Assembly: GCA_038496675.1 (NCBI GenBank)
Contig: CM076648.1
Location: 10,655,604-10,719,603, forward strand
Direction of reading: 5' to 3'
DNA length: 64,000 nt
DNA from: Rachycentron canadum
Taxonomy: Eukaryota; Chordata; Actinopteri; Carangiformes; Rachycentridae
Under the pieces are notes generated by a model, which saw only the letters and a program-made list of their open reading frames with translations, ran no database searches and was not told the DNA's origin. Below are positions 40,505 through 53,439 of this stretch, in pieces (the stretch's first letter is position 1; each line of letters opens with the position of its first letter). The position numbers were made by a program, and so were the translations under genes.

Positions 40505-40565
<61 letters not shown>
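40505..40565 (+). repeat. Pure GT microsatellite, about 30 units
   Basis: 61 nt of uninterrupted GT, flanked by G-rich sequence on both sides (GGGGGTGTG before, GGAGGGGGG after). It is the longest pure dinucleotide repeat in the window and is likely polymorphic and Z-DNA prone. Confidence 0.97.
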
Positions 40566-40566
<1 letters not shown>

Positions 40567-41647
40567 AGGGGGGTTATGAGGGGTTGGAGCGTTTTCCTGT
40601 GTGTTGTACTTTAAAAAGGGGGTCTTGCGTATGGGGCGCAGAGGTGCTGATATGAGGAGCGGACAATGCATGAAAGCCCTCAGCATGGGTCCTGTGTCTC
40701 ATTGTCCCATGGTACCCTCCTGTCACTTTCATTTTGCACCCTCTAGTCCAGAGTCAGGCCAACTTTGATATAAGGAAGGGGTGCAAGGGATGATGGGGGG
40801 AGCAAGAGGGGGATTTTTAAGAGAAGAAGTAGGGGAGAAAGATAGAGTCTGTGAAGTGTGAAATAAGATTGCTTTTTATCCGACAGTGCAGCGCTAAAGA
40901 AAAGGAAGCTGTCCGGGCCTGGATAAAGCAGGGTAAGCACACCTCTCTGATTTACAGTGCGGTCGTGTAACACCTGGTTAAAATGATAACAACAGCCTCA
41001 ATAATCATAATGAGAGTAATGAGAGCTTAGACCCACACAAGAGTCCAGAGAGAAGGAATCAGAGCTCAACCTTCTCTTCCAGTACTCGAGAGCCGGGGAG
41101 AGGGAGAAGCTCAGTTCAGCCCCCGCACTGGTTCTCCAGGACTTATGAAAGCCAGGAGAGATAGACAAGACACTGTTGTTGACTAAGATTCTGTATATGC
41201 AACAAAAAAAGCAGACTATAACTACTGTTTGAGGAACACAGGAGCCATTTGCAGGTAGGACTGGGATTCTGTACTTTAAGAAAGGCAGTTATCATAGCAG
41301 TATATTCTGCTGAGGCCGAGGATGGAGGAGGAGCCTGACCTAGTGAAAGATATCTAGAGTGACTATTATTACTTGCTGCTGCTCTTCTCTACAGTCTGGG
41401 AAGGAATACTGGAAAGTGCAGTGGTTACCATCAATTATTTATTAGGCCGTTTGTGCTTGTCAGTCTGATTAGCATTAGTGTAATCACTGCTCTTCAGGGG
41501 AAAGGAAGGCTGCTCTCTCTCATCTGAAGGTAATCTTGCCGTTTTCAATGTCTCATCTTCACCGGACACCTCTTGCATAGCATCTGCTTTTGTCATCTAC
41601 ACATATTTCTTGCCTTTTCCCCTTGCCTGTGTGTTTCTGTCTGTTGC

Positions 41648-41733
41648 TGCTCACATCAATGAGGTGCGGAGGGGTGGGGGGGGGGGGTGGGAAGGGGCCT
41701 CCCCCCTCCATACCTCATTGATGTGCGTGAGCA
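41648..41733. repeat. Strong hairpin with a G-run loop
   Basis: The arm 41652-41674 pairs with 41703-41725 at 21 of 23 positions, the exceptions being one G-T wobble and one mismatch. The 28-nt loop carries a run of about a dozen G, then GGG and GGGG. Outside the stem, TGCTCAC (41648-41654) can also pair with GTGAGCA (41727-41733), partly competing with the inner pairing. It lies in the large intron with no transposon features around it. Confidence 0.9.
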
Positions 41734-41929
41734 AGTAGCACTCTCCCAGCTTGTAGAGAGTGACACCTATGGGCCTGATTAAGCCTCTGCACTTGCTGGC
41801 AAAAACACAAGAGGGGAAGATGGTGCGTGAGCGCACGCGTATTTCTGTGTGTGTGTGTGTGTGTCTGCGGGATGTTGGAACAGAAAGTCCATGGACTGTC
41901 CCCACTGAGTGACTGGCAGAGCAAAGCTG

Positions 41930-42250
41930 ATATTTATATGCTCAGAACAGATGAGTGTAATCTCTGTGTCGGCAATGGGCTTATTCAGCTTGCATGATTA
42001 GATTAATGGAACTGTTTCATATCATTGTATTAGGATGGTTAATGAAGACAATTAATTAGAAGACAACCTTCAGGCTATTGTCCTTTACATCTCTGAAATT
42101 TGGGTTAGAAATGGCCTGCTGCCATAGCTTTGAGTGTTTCTCCTCATCTGTTTTCAGAGTTAATCTATGGCTACAGTTTTAGTGTCTCTTCCATTTGCAT
42201 CCTACTCTTAGGCCACTCATGACCTTTCATTAATTATTGTCGGCCTGGCT
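41930..42250. promoter_or_regulatory. Candidate conserved non-coding element with octamer site
   Basis: A long non-repetitive block with GATTAGATTAATGG, GGTTAATGAAGACAATTAATTAG, an ATTTGCAT octamer (42193-42200) and TTCATTAATTATTG. By eye it is one of the densest groups of homeodomain and POU words in the window. Conservation is expected but was not tested. Confidence 0.4.
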
Positions 42251-43349
42251 TTAATCATTCTGTAATACCGTTAGAGATGAGACGAGAAATAGGCAAAGCC
42301 ATTTAACACTTAAAGATGTTACGCTTCTTCTGGATTTAAATGTCTTCATTTCTGCATAAATTATGCTCTTGGCTCTGTTGTGTGTGCTAAAATTGTCATA
42401 TGTGTTGATTAGACACAGAAATAAAAACATATTGAAAACACAAGGAAGGAAAAAAAATATCAGCACACATGTGAGTGTGCAAGTTGGGGGTGGGTACTGG
42501 GATGCTGAATGGCATTAAAATGTTGGCTGCCTATCACAGTAATGTTTAAGCACAAAGTGTGTATTAATTTGTAGGTGGGGAATTAGTCTCACTACAAGTG
42601 TCACATAGCTAAGAAATGACACCTTGCCCCATTTTTAAAGGTGAAAAAATTTACCTGGGGATTATTTTGTAATCTGAGCACCTATGCAGCTGTACAGTAT
42701 CCTAATTCTCGTACAGTTGTGGAGATTTATGCAGGCAGGAGTTAGATAGGATTTTGGGACTCTAGGAATGTTTAAGATCCGCCTCACCAGCATGGGATGG
42801 GCTGCACTGGATGGAATTCATGGGTTGCCTTGGAAACATCATAGAAACATGGTTAAAAATAAAAGAATAAAATGCATTCATTTCTGTGGGATCCCGGGAA
42901 CACTCAAATATGCTTTTTACAAGGAACCAGTCATCCCTTTTAAATATGTTTATTTAAACACAGCATCAGGCTTTTAGCAGTAATGTGAAACAACACAGTT
43001 CATACATTTATCACTGTTCTCAGCTGTTTCCTACAGCATTTGATCAGCAGATCCTGCTCCTGTCCTGCCAGTAATACAAAGGTGTTTTCCACTGACCGTG
43101 ATTTTTTTCTTTTTTTTTTTAAACTGAGTAACCCTATTAGCATTCAGTTGTATCTAGAAAAATGCAACTATTGTTATGGTAATAAACGCCTTGTATAATT
43201 TTGTCGATATATTATGGTCAACCTTTAACAAAGATGGCTCTCTTACACGTTGTACAAAAATGGCTAAATATGTTGTATCCAAGCTTTTTATTTTACACTA
43301 CTGACAAACAGATTCTCTTTCATTTATGCAGCAGAGAATGTAAAATTTG

Positions 43350-43372
43350 AAAAAAAAAAAAAAAAAAAAAAA
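43350..43372 (+). repeat. Poly-A run
   Basis: A23 followed by TTTTT. No retroposon body was recognised upstream. Confidence 0.93.
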
Positions 43373-44529
43373 TTTTTACTACTTTAATGTAGTTTTCAAT
43401 TATAGTCAGGAGTTACTTGTGTAGGGCATCTCTATTTACTCAGCAGAAAAAAATAACAGACTGTGAGAATAGCCATGTGGTTCAGAGATGAAGGAGTGAA
43501 TCAAATTCGAAGTGTATCTGTGATAATGACGTATATACCAAAGTTTGAGAACACAATGTCAGCTCTATATACAATGTATGCAATGTTTCATAACTGATGG
43601 GATAAACAGTGAGTGCTGTGGATAATGTAACATCATAAAAGTGGTTTTGGCTGTGGGTAGTCATGTGGTGAGTTAGGATTGGATGTGTGATGACTGCAGA
43701 GCTGAATACTTGAACAGGATATTTCAGTAGCTGTTGTTGCATTGTCAATATGTCAATAGCTCCTAGAGTAGAGACCTGAGCATGAAAGCATTTTCAAAAG
43801 AGCATTTAAGTACATTTGCTGAGAATTAGCTGACTTGTGTAATAACTGATAGGGCCTATTGACTGTGGCCTAGTTTACTGTTGTCAAATCAATGCTATTG
43901 CATGCAAGTCCCACTACTTTTAAACAAACTTAACAGGCAAAGGGGATGTTCAGGGGGCACTGGAGGGAAATAAACAAGATTGATGCCCTTTTTATTATCT
44001 GTTTTTGCTATCTTTTCCTCTGTGTGTTACTTACAAATGGCATTATCGGATATCCATTGTTAGGACTTCGATGCTCCTAAATGGCCTGATATATTGAGCT
44101 GAGGCTTTTAAGGTGGTTACAGGGGATTTCTGCTTTTGGCTTGGCATAAAAATAAAATGAATTGTGGCTTTGAAAGTTTTAAATATTTATGATTTTTTTT
44201 TTGGCAATAGTGGCATAGAAGAAGTGAAATTAGATTTGTATTGTCAGTAAGTAACTTAGCAGATTGAAGCAGGGGACAGTTATGTATGTATGTGTTGTGT
44301 TCATGTGTGCATGCTTGTGAGAAAGAGAATGGGGGCTTGTCTAATATAAGGTCTTTCTCATGAAGGATACTGCTCTCACAATTATTTTTCCATCTGCCCA
44401 CTTCAGACCACATGTGTGCTTTTTTTTTTTTTCCTTCAGTTTTATGTCCACATTAAACTGAGGAGACCATATTTGGTCATGAATACATTGAGCAATATAA
44501 TAAATTCTATCTCAATTCAACATACAGTA

Positions 44530-44622
44530 TAATAATAATATTACTAGCACTGCTACTACTACTACTACTATTAATAATAATAATACTGACTAATAATAAA
44601 AATAATGATGATAATAATAAAA
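44530..44622 (+). repeat. Compound TAA/CTA trinucleotide tract
   Basis: Degenerate AATAAT units, five CTA units and then more TAATAATAA lie about 275 bp upstream of the exon 5 acceptor. It is AT-rich and probably unstable in length. Confidence 0.9.
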
Positions 44623-44896
44623 ACACTAAGAAGAAATTTGCCTCTTTCCTTCCCCTTTAATTCAGCTCAGATTTTGTAATTCTTGTCAAAATAAATTTCA
44701 CAGCGATTATCAGACAGCACAGGACAGAGAGCAGAAAGCAGATTCTGCCCTCTTTGTCTGCTAGCCTTGCAACTGTGTGTCAGCAAATGTAATTGTTGCA
44801 AGCTCCTATAGAAAAAAACGCTGCCGTCCCTTTAAGTGCTTCCACCAATTCTGATGGCGTGGTGATTTACATATCCCATCCTCCCTCCCCCTTCAG

Positions 44897-45004
44897 GAGA
44901 GCTGAGTGAGGATGTGGAGGCTGCTAGTGAGACCACCACAGACCAGGAGGACCAAACCAAAGACAGAGAAAGTGGGGGGGAGAAGGAGCTCACCAAAGGG
45001 ACAG
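44897..45004 (+). CDS. zfhx3: zfhx3 coding exon (likely exon 5): acidic linker
   Basis: Internal exon of exactly 108 nt, phase 1 at both ends, so it can be skipped without shifting the frame. The acceptor is CCCCCTTCAG/GAG and the donor ACAG/GTAAGG, both good. It encodes about 36 residues rich in Glu, Asp, Thr and Lys (GELSEDVEAASETTTD and then KELTKGT), with no finger or homeodomain. It corresponds to the acidic spacer that follows the FTIR-motif finger region in vertebrate ZFHX3. The frame pattern and the residual EDVE.xSET and EKELT similarity support homology, but this part is clearly less conserved than the fingers. Its role is probably flexible spacing; no specific partner can be read from the sequence. 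Confidence 0.88.
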
Positions 45005-48000
45005 GTAAGGCCAATATTTACACCACACACATTTGGGGACTACTATTCACAGAAAACATGTGGCTCTGCTCCTGAATGGTGCTGAACAACAGGCCTTTTA
45101 TCTAATTAGAGTATTACATATATTTATCAAAATATTGAGAGCCATTTTAAGGATGAAATACTCCATCCCAAAACTCCCTAAAGCCATTTCTATTTTTCAG
45201 AGTTTGCACTTTCATGTTTTAGGTTTCCATGCATTAAATCCCATCAGAAACAACTGGGATAAACTGTCAATTTAGGTAATATATTCAGGTGACATGTGAC
45301 CCATGTTTTGTCTTTGCTCAATAGGTGATGGGAAGAGAGGGGCCTGTATGTGTAATTCCAGCTGAGCCATGTGTGCATGCACATGTGATAACACTGCCCT
45401 TCTCTCAGTTTTGCTGCACACACACAGGAACACAGACAACACTTACCTGTGTTTACTGTTATCAGATCAGGATGGTTTTTATCTATGGTCCTCTTTATTG
45501 ACAGGTGTTGATGGTGACTCCTAAGCAGGGGGTTGGGCTTAGGGTGAGGGGAGGAGTCTCTGGCCAGGGGCAAGTTTGAATGGTTTATAAAATGATGCAA
45601 CCTTGAGTTCATGGTAGATAACATGTGTACTTCCTTTTTCACTTTGTGCCACAAATAACAGTTAGTGCACAACATTTTAAAACAACTTAAACCATTGAAA
45701 CCTAAACTTTGAGTGCTATCTTGGTGTCACTGGATCCTCTATTGTTTCAACATAAGGAGTTTTTGCAATGAGAGATGATGACACTGCTGATGTGCAAGAA
45801 CCAGTTGAAGTTGTGGTGTTGTCAATGATACTGTTGCTGGTAGTTTTGAAGCAAAAACTCTTGTTTGAGCTAATTCATTAACACTCTTTATAGAGAAAAA
45901 AAGTTTTTTCCATAGATTGTCAGATGTGTGAAAGCAACAAACTACTGACACAAACACACCACCCTCAAACTGTGCTGGCCAACTTTCTCCTCGACATCAA
46001 AGAAACTTGCTCTCAAATATAAGTTTAATCAGACTTGAGGTTAAAGCAAGAGCCTAAAATTGATTTTTGTCCCACATACTGTGCAGTGCATGTCCATCGC
46101 TGTATCTAATTATATATTGTGCTTTTGTTTACTAATTGTCTTCAGATTTCACAAACGTCACTGTAAATGAAATATAGTTTCATTTTTCTTTTTTTATGCA
46201 CAATTTACTTTGTACGTCTGTGTTGGAAAAACAATGCTGGCAGTTCAGACATCTCTTATTCAATAGAAAAGATTTCTGATAATGATGACACTGAACAGTA
46301 ACAGGCCTAGGTAGATGCTTCTCACTTGTCTAACTTCTTGTGTTACTGCAGGATGTTTTGATTTACACTAGTCAGGTTAAAAGCTGGAAAACAATTCAGA
46401 CCTTTTGCATACCTAAGTTTTTTATAAAGTGCAGCAAAAAAAAAAACTTCATCACAGTGTTTGAAGCCCAGCCTTTGTAAAATGTCTTTGATATTCGAAC
46501 TTCTATTTTAAATGAGGCTGAGTTGTTTGTGCTCTTTGAAAGGGCGACACTCTTCTTTGATGGAAGAAATAATGATATGCATGCCTGACTGAATATGGCT
46601 AAAAGTATGTTTTAGCACATCAAAATAAAGCACTTTAAAAAGCATTAAAATGAGCTGGCCGATTAATAATTCACTCATACCTGTGGTGCACAGGAAGACG
46701 ACTCCCCGCATTAGGATTCCTCCTTTTTGAAAGGCATGCAATTTGATACAAGCATATTCAGTTCCTTTCCTCCCCTCTGTCAGTCGCTAATCACCAAATA
46801 AGTGTGTTTCTGTGTTTTCACAAAGGAAATATGTGCTTGCATATGAAAAATTTACAGCTTCCCAGCAGCTTATTAGAAACGCTTAGTTAAAAATAGCATG
46901 TGCATTAGGGAACCAGGTCTGAGGTTCTGTTTGATGTCAGTGAAAAGGTGGGTGGGTAGGCTGGGATGGTGGGTTCAAGGCTGTGTTGTCAGCGAAAGGT
47001 AGACAGCTGTAGTTTAATGGAAGGGTCCCTTTTTGTACTTCAAACTTTTTGTGATGGATGAATACAATGCCCATTCAAAGGAAGCGAAGAAAAACCTGTC
47101 TTGTAGGGAAAAGACGAGGAAGACCTCACAATGCATTTGGTAAACAGAGGATCACTTGTTTGGGCCTGTGATTGTCTGAAGATGTTTGTACAGTAGATAC
47201 ACAGATGGTGTGTATGCTAGAATATAGTGTACCAGCATCTCGGCCAACCTGTTATTTATCTGAAAGGTGCTCAGTCTCCCACTGTCTGAGGATGAGCTGT
47301 TTCTAAGGTCCATCATTAGAACTACTGAAGTATTTCTTCTCATCGCTGTCATGTAGCTGTTGGAACAGAGCACAACATTGTTCCTTTACAAATGACAGTC
47401 ACTGTCAGACAGACAGCGTTAGTGAACACAGAAAAAAGGCTTCCTCCTCCTGTCAATCTTATTTTCTCTTTCTTGTTCCACAGCTCCTCAGTATTCATTA
47501 AAATCATTTAGAGGTACATCAGAAGCCTTTGTAAAATGCATATGTATTTGGCATGTCAGCTCTTGAAAGACACCTTCATTATTCGGTTGTTTTTTATTTA
47601 TCTTAAGATTGTACATATATATATATACACATACTTGCATTCAGACATATGTAAATGTCATATGCTCCCAACACTACAGGCAAGATGTGGTGGAACTTTG
47701 TTATTATACAGTTACATTATCATAAGGTTATATCCCGATAGAAGAAAATACAAGTTAACGGCAAAAGTAATTATAAGTGGAATACTAAAATCTTAATGTA
47801 TTTGGATAATGATGTTCATGTTGGCAGTAGCTGTAATTTAATCATCCAGCATGATTAGTAATTCAAAGGGTCATTTTTATTGCTCGGTATGAAATATGTA
47901 TAAATGGTCAGCCATGATTCGCTTTCCGTCCACCTTTTTCACCTAGCTGAGACAGCAGTAGCAAAAGGGAAGAGCTTCTGCATAGGATCCTTACCTTCAT

Positions 48001-51000
48001 TAAGGCAGCTGGTGTATTTATGCAGCAGCTGAACGTATGGGGATGCAGCAAGGAGAAAGGCAGGCAGGACGATGGCAAGTATAGGGGAAATAGGAAGGTG
48101 AAGAGAGCAAAAAGAGGAGGAAAGAGGGGAATTGTTAATGCATCCGCAGGCTTGGAAACAATCTGATTTGACATATTTAACAAAAATGTATGGGAAGGGT
48201 TATATTGAAAGTTGAGACCCTATATAGGGAGATTGGGAAGAGGGAGAGAAAAAGTCCCCCCATTCTGATGCTGGGAGGATAGTAGTCCTCTGAAATCCAG
48301 CTTGATAAATAATTCTTTTCATACCTTTTTCCTTACATTCAATTTATGGGAGATTGAGTAAGGGGGAGAAAAATTATATTTCAGTCTGGATCATCCACAC
48401 TCTGAGACCAGTAAAACCTATGAAGACCAGACAGACTCACAACTACACAAAACAACATTTTGGACTTTGTTGCTGCTTAAAAATTAGTTGTTTAGGTGTA
48501 GAAGTATTTGTGGATCAACAATTAAAGGAGATGTCATTTGAGTAGCTGCTGCACAATTTTTTTACACTGCCTTTATGCAAAAAGTGCACATTCAAAAGTT
48601 TGCTTTTAGCACTCACATGTTGGGCTCGATAAATACAATCAAAATATATGAAATATATATTTATACACAATTATGCCTTGTGGATTACTTGAAATTATAT
48701 GGTAAGGACTTGTGTTAAAACTAGACACATTCCTTATAAGATTCAACATATTCACTTGGCTGTACCAGCACCTGTCTCTTCCAAACCTGTGCTGTGTTGT
48801 TGATTTTCATCCAGACCAATCTATTTTCAGTGAAATGTTGACTCTAAGTCTGTGAAACATTTTAAGACTGAGCAGATGAGTGCACTTACAGTAGACTCTG
48901 GTCTATTCGTGTGGTTCTGTGTGTGTTTTTAGCTCCACATCCAGCTGTGTATTTGTGTTAATGTGCCTGAGCATGCACATGTGCACATACAGGTGTGCGG
49001 TGTGTTGGAGACTCAGATGCTGTCGTGCACTGAAGACGCTGCACTCAGTCTGTGTAATGAACATGATGATTAGCATCCCCTAGACGCAGCACTATGGCAT
49101 TGCAGTCTGCTCATTTTTTACTGTGCTGTTAAACCTCTGGTGTTGCTCACTCAGGAACAGACATACCAAATGTTATGAATTGGTCTCCATATAACAGTGC
49201 AGATATGTAGATTTAATATTAGCTGTGGCTGAAGTTGAAATTGCATCCTTATGGTTAGTTACAATCAAATTATTCAAGTTTATGTTTTTGTTACTCTGAG
49301 CTGGGAGACATTCAGCACAGTGGTGATTTGTTGCTATTGCTTTAAAACCCTAAGTAGTATGAGAAATCAGGAGAGAGAGACAGACGACAGTGAAAATGTT
49401 TACATATTCATATCACGTCCTTTGAGTGCTTGTCATCCCTCAAATTATAATTCCTTTTGTCTTTGAAGATAATAGGCCATAAATTGTCCTTGTTTGTGAG
49501 CCAACTCCCTGAAAGCTCAGTGTTTATGGGGTTTACCATAGGGTGTCTAATGCCCAAGCACCATAGCTGTGTCTGTAAAGGTGAACGTCATGTCATCCTG
49601 TTGTTCACCAGCCTGGAAATTATTAATGCCTGTGCTAATTAATAACTCCTCAATTTCTTCATCTTGGATTTACCTTTTAACAGTTGTTGTTGTTAGGCTG
49701 CATAACACTCACACTCTCAACAGCTCTTGTGCTATAGAGTTTATAAAAATAATATTTATATAAACTGCAATAATTTCATATGTAGCTTCAATATCAGGCT
49801 TTACTTCAAGATTTCAGTTTTTTCTTATATTTTCTTTATTAATGGAGAAAAATTACCTGGAAAATATAAGATGAAATGGAACACTGCTCTTTATTGCTCT
49901 GGGCTCCAACACAGGCTATAGATTAAAACCTGGATAGAAATGGAAATAAGAAAAGACAATATTCCGCTATTGTTAGCATAGCATTAAAAGAGAATGACTT
50001 GTAGCACTGGGGGAGTTGAATCATCTCCATATTAATGGCCAACTTGCCAAGGGAATAGAAGTGAGTATTTTCTACGGTGCAAGAAGTAGAGGGGTGTCGG
50101 AAACCCTCAGCAGTGTGAAGGTAAAAGGTTTCAGGGAGCTGAGGATCAGAGGACACATTTTTCAGAAAGTGTACTGCTTAGGATTCCTGTGTTTCACTGT
50201 GCAGCAGAGTTGTGAGTATAAGCTTATGTTTTAACCCGTGGCTGTTCTGTGCAAAGTGACAGTAAAGCTATTTAGTTTCAATGGTATGGATGAACTGGAT
50301 GATAGGTTATGTTTTTTTACAACCAGAGGCCTGAAGCTTGTGTGGCAAGACAGGAACTGTGGTGATGAGGGGGCAGAGGCTCCGGAGATGATGAGTACCC
50401 TATGTCAGTAAGTAGGAGGGGAATTTCCCTCCAAAGAAGCAGCAGGGATTTTTTTTTTTGATATCTTCCACTTCCTTACATATTGTTTTCTGTAACTTTT
50501 ATAATGCATTTTAGGATATGGGTAACCTCTCTCAGGGACAAAGCGAATTAGCAGCAGCTATGATTGCACTCCTGGACAGTTTCAATAACAAATGACTGTT
50601 GTGGTCAATTCAGTCTGGGTTGTGTCAGTCACTTTGTCCAGTAGCCATTTTTTTCTCCCCTTGAAAGCACAACTAGTCTGTGACTGCTCCAAAGGCAGTT
50701 GCACAGTGCTGACAGCCCCTTTGCTGCTTAAATAACACAGCGCAGCTATGTGAGGTAAGACAAGGTGCCAAAGTCCAATTCACTTACGGGACTCAACAGC
50801 ACAAAAGCCTCTGGTTTACGGAAAAGGGACATGAATTAATAATCACATAATTGACTCTTAGGTTTTTTTTCTGCACTCATACTCTGCCTTTTGTGCTTTC
50901 AAACAAAAGCCAATCCTGTGTATCTGTCAGAAGAGGTTTGGTGTTGATGGGGGCTCTGTGTCTAATGACCAGGCAGAAGAGGTCAGGATGACAGACTCAC

Positions 51001-51260
51001 TCCTGACAAATATTAAGGTCCTCTGACAAAGGATATCGGTCTCTGTGGAGGGCAACATATGAACAGGATAAACATTGTTCATTCTAGCCTAACACTGAAG
51101 TTTAAATTCATAAGTATACACTTGTTTTAGGTCTTTTTGTAGCAGTTTCACTTAGGTTAAATTTCGACTCGATCCCTAATCGACCCATGAAAATGTAACC
51201 CCAAAAAGGCCTGGTCAGAGTAACCACAATATTATATATTAAGAGAAAACAAGGAATTAT

Positions 51261-51312
51261 TTCTCTCTCCCTCTTTCTCTCTCGCTCTCTGTCTTTCTGT
51301 CTCTTTGTCTCG
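51261..51312 (+). repeat. Pyrimidine-rich CT microsatellite
   Basis: About 50 nt of imperfect TCTC/CTTT/TGTC units. It is not followed by an AG with coding sequence, so it is not read as a splice acceptor. Confidence 0.88.
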
Positions 51313-52759
51313 TTTTGTAAGAATATATTTTCACTACTTCACTATGATTTCATTTTTCATTTGATCACTATTGCCCCCGTCAGTAGAACATCAGAAAGTA
51401 TAACTAGGTTTTATCTGTAATTGCTGTCATCTATATTTGACATCCATAGCATATCTCAGGCTGTTTTTATACCCTGCTCCATCAGGACCCAATGTTTTGG
51501 TCATTGGTTCTGATCACCTGCTCATATTGTAGATCCATGTCTCTCGTGTGTGCACATCTATGTTCTAACACCAGTGTCCAATGTGCCGTGTTAAACTGTA
51601 CGTAATGACAACAAAAGTTTTTTTTATCTATTTCATTCCCAGCTTTTCAATGTTTCGGTCATTTTTTTCATCACTGTTGACAAAGTAAAACAGGATATAG
51701 TAGTTGGATGTTAGTCACAGTGCCAGTAGTGGTGTCAGGGTGTACGATTCTCAAGAGATGGCGATTGATCAGATTTATGGAGTCCTAACTGGCCGTGACG
51801 AGAGAGACTGTGACTGAGTAAGCCTCCCCAGCCCTCCATCTGTCGCCCTTCTCTCTTTTTCACTCTCTCTCTCACACACACACACAAACAAAACACCCTG
51901 AGCTAGAAAGCTGGTTTAGGCCCTTCTACAGCAGCTCTCTCTCTCTCAGCAGCCTTAGCATAAACAGCCACTTGTCTCACCTCTCTGGTGCTAATTATGT
52001 AATTGTGGAAGTGGAATATACTTATAATCAATTATGCTGATCCTCTTAATCACAAGGCTGAGAGGATACTTGTGTCTACTTAGTCCATGCTTATTTTATG
52101 TACTGTATGCGCTTTACAGCTGGTGTACAAAGTCCGTGTTACTCAATATTAAAAGATTTCTTTTTTACACTTCACCTCTTTTAGTTACAAAAGTTAAATT
52201 ATTCTTAGTAAAGGAAAATTACACATAATTATTTATATTTATATTTTTATTTGTTTCTTTCCTTCCATGCATGAATTTAGTGCCGCTGAGATTTTTATTT
52301 TCTTTCTAATAAAAAGCAGGCACTTAAAAAAATTAAACCGGTCCAGATAGTTGATTCTGCGTTTAGGCTACTTTTTGGCTGCTTTGCTCTACTCTATTAT
52401 TGCCCTTTGACTTATAGAACAGTTGGTTGTCCTCCCCTGTCCTATCATGTACATGTAAGGGTTGTGTTCCTAACTATGATGCATTGTGCATCAGCAAAAA
52501 TAGAGAGTAATGTGTTATTAAGGAAAAGGTAATATCATTATCAAATACTATATTGGGTGTAAAATAATGAGACCAACCAGAATGTTGAAATGTTAAGGTG
52601 ACCACAGATGACCGTTGTTGTTTTCCTCAAGAGATGAGTTCAGGGGAAGTAGGAGTCGACTGAAGTGGAGTTGAGGAGGAGGAATTGTTGAGGACAGTGC
52701 CATGACTGCAAGGTTAATGTCAGGGAATGGGAGGTTCCTTTTGTTTAACATTCCCTTTG

Positions 52760-52960
52760 TTTATTGGCGGATGTGTTTAATAGGATTGACTGTGACTGGA
52801 CCCTAATAGGGCCTCCCTGGCTGATCCTGGTGTCTCTGGGAGATCTCGCAGGCTGCTCTGTCCAAAGCCAGGTCCCCTACTGTGTAATCAGCTCAACTGC
52901 CCTCACCATGATTGGAGCTGACATTTTAATGTCTGGAGCAGAAGCGTGGTCAGCCCCGCT
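52760..52960. promoter_or_regulatory. Candidate conserved non-coding element
   Basis: About 200 bp of GC-balanced, repeat-free sequence, including GTTTAATAGGATTGAC, TGTAATCAGCTC and ACATTTTAATGTC (near-palindromic). A 110-codon plus-strand frame overlaps it but has no flanking splice sites or homology I can name. Inference. Confidence 0.32.
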
Positions 52961-53439
52961 TAACCTGACCCCCCCCACCAAACTACCCCTCCCCTACCAA
53001 TGCCCTCTGTTCTCAATTTGCCCTTCCAGGACTGTACAAATCAGGCCAAATTTAACTCTTTATGGGCTTGTTAGGGTTGGCAAGATACCTCCTTAAGTTT
53101 CACAGTGAATTCTTTCCACTGGTGACAAATCATGGTCCCCCCACCCCACCCATACTGGCTCCATGTGGATTTAGCTCCTCTGTGAACCTGTGCTTAACTG
53201 AGTGCTCAACTGTGATGCCTCACTGTGCACAGCTCTGGTTTCTTTTTTCTTTATAAAGTGAAGTAGTTTTAAATTGGAGAGACTGGGGCCTTGCTCTGAA
53301 GATATGAAAAAATACATTTTGTTAATATTGGTTTGTATTAGAAGTATTAAGTGTGTGAATTGATGTTTGTACTAGAAAAACACCTGAAATCCTTATATCT
53401 AATGGAAAGCCACCCCCACCCCCACTTTCACAGACTAAG

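Larger units (their letters stand above)
26535..44896 (+). other. zfhx3: Large zfhx3 intron, right part
   Basis: This runs from the gap to the exon 5 acceptor (CCCCCTTCAG/GAG). The longest open frame (minus strand, about 33300-32782, 172 codons) is within chance expectation for this much sequence and shows no domain I know. It holds the long inverted repeat 31071-31654, the hairpin 41648-41733, GT repeats near 39205-39234, 40505-40565 and 41846-41864, a poly-T run at 38770-38787, a poly-A run at 43350-43372, and a TAA/CTA tract at 44530-44622. Candidate regulatory blocks are listed separately. Confidence 0.8.

Noticed and set aside
45244..45675. 143-codon minus-strand frame
   Set aside because: No domain and ordinary intronic composition. 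It is antisense to the intron with no supporting signals.
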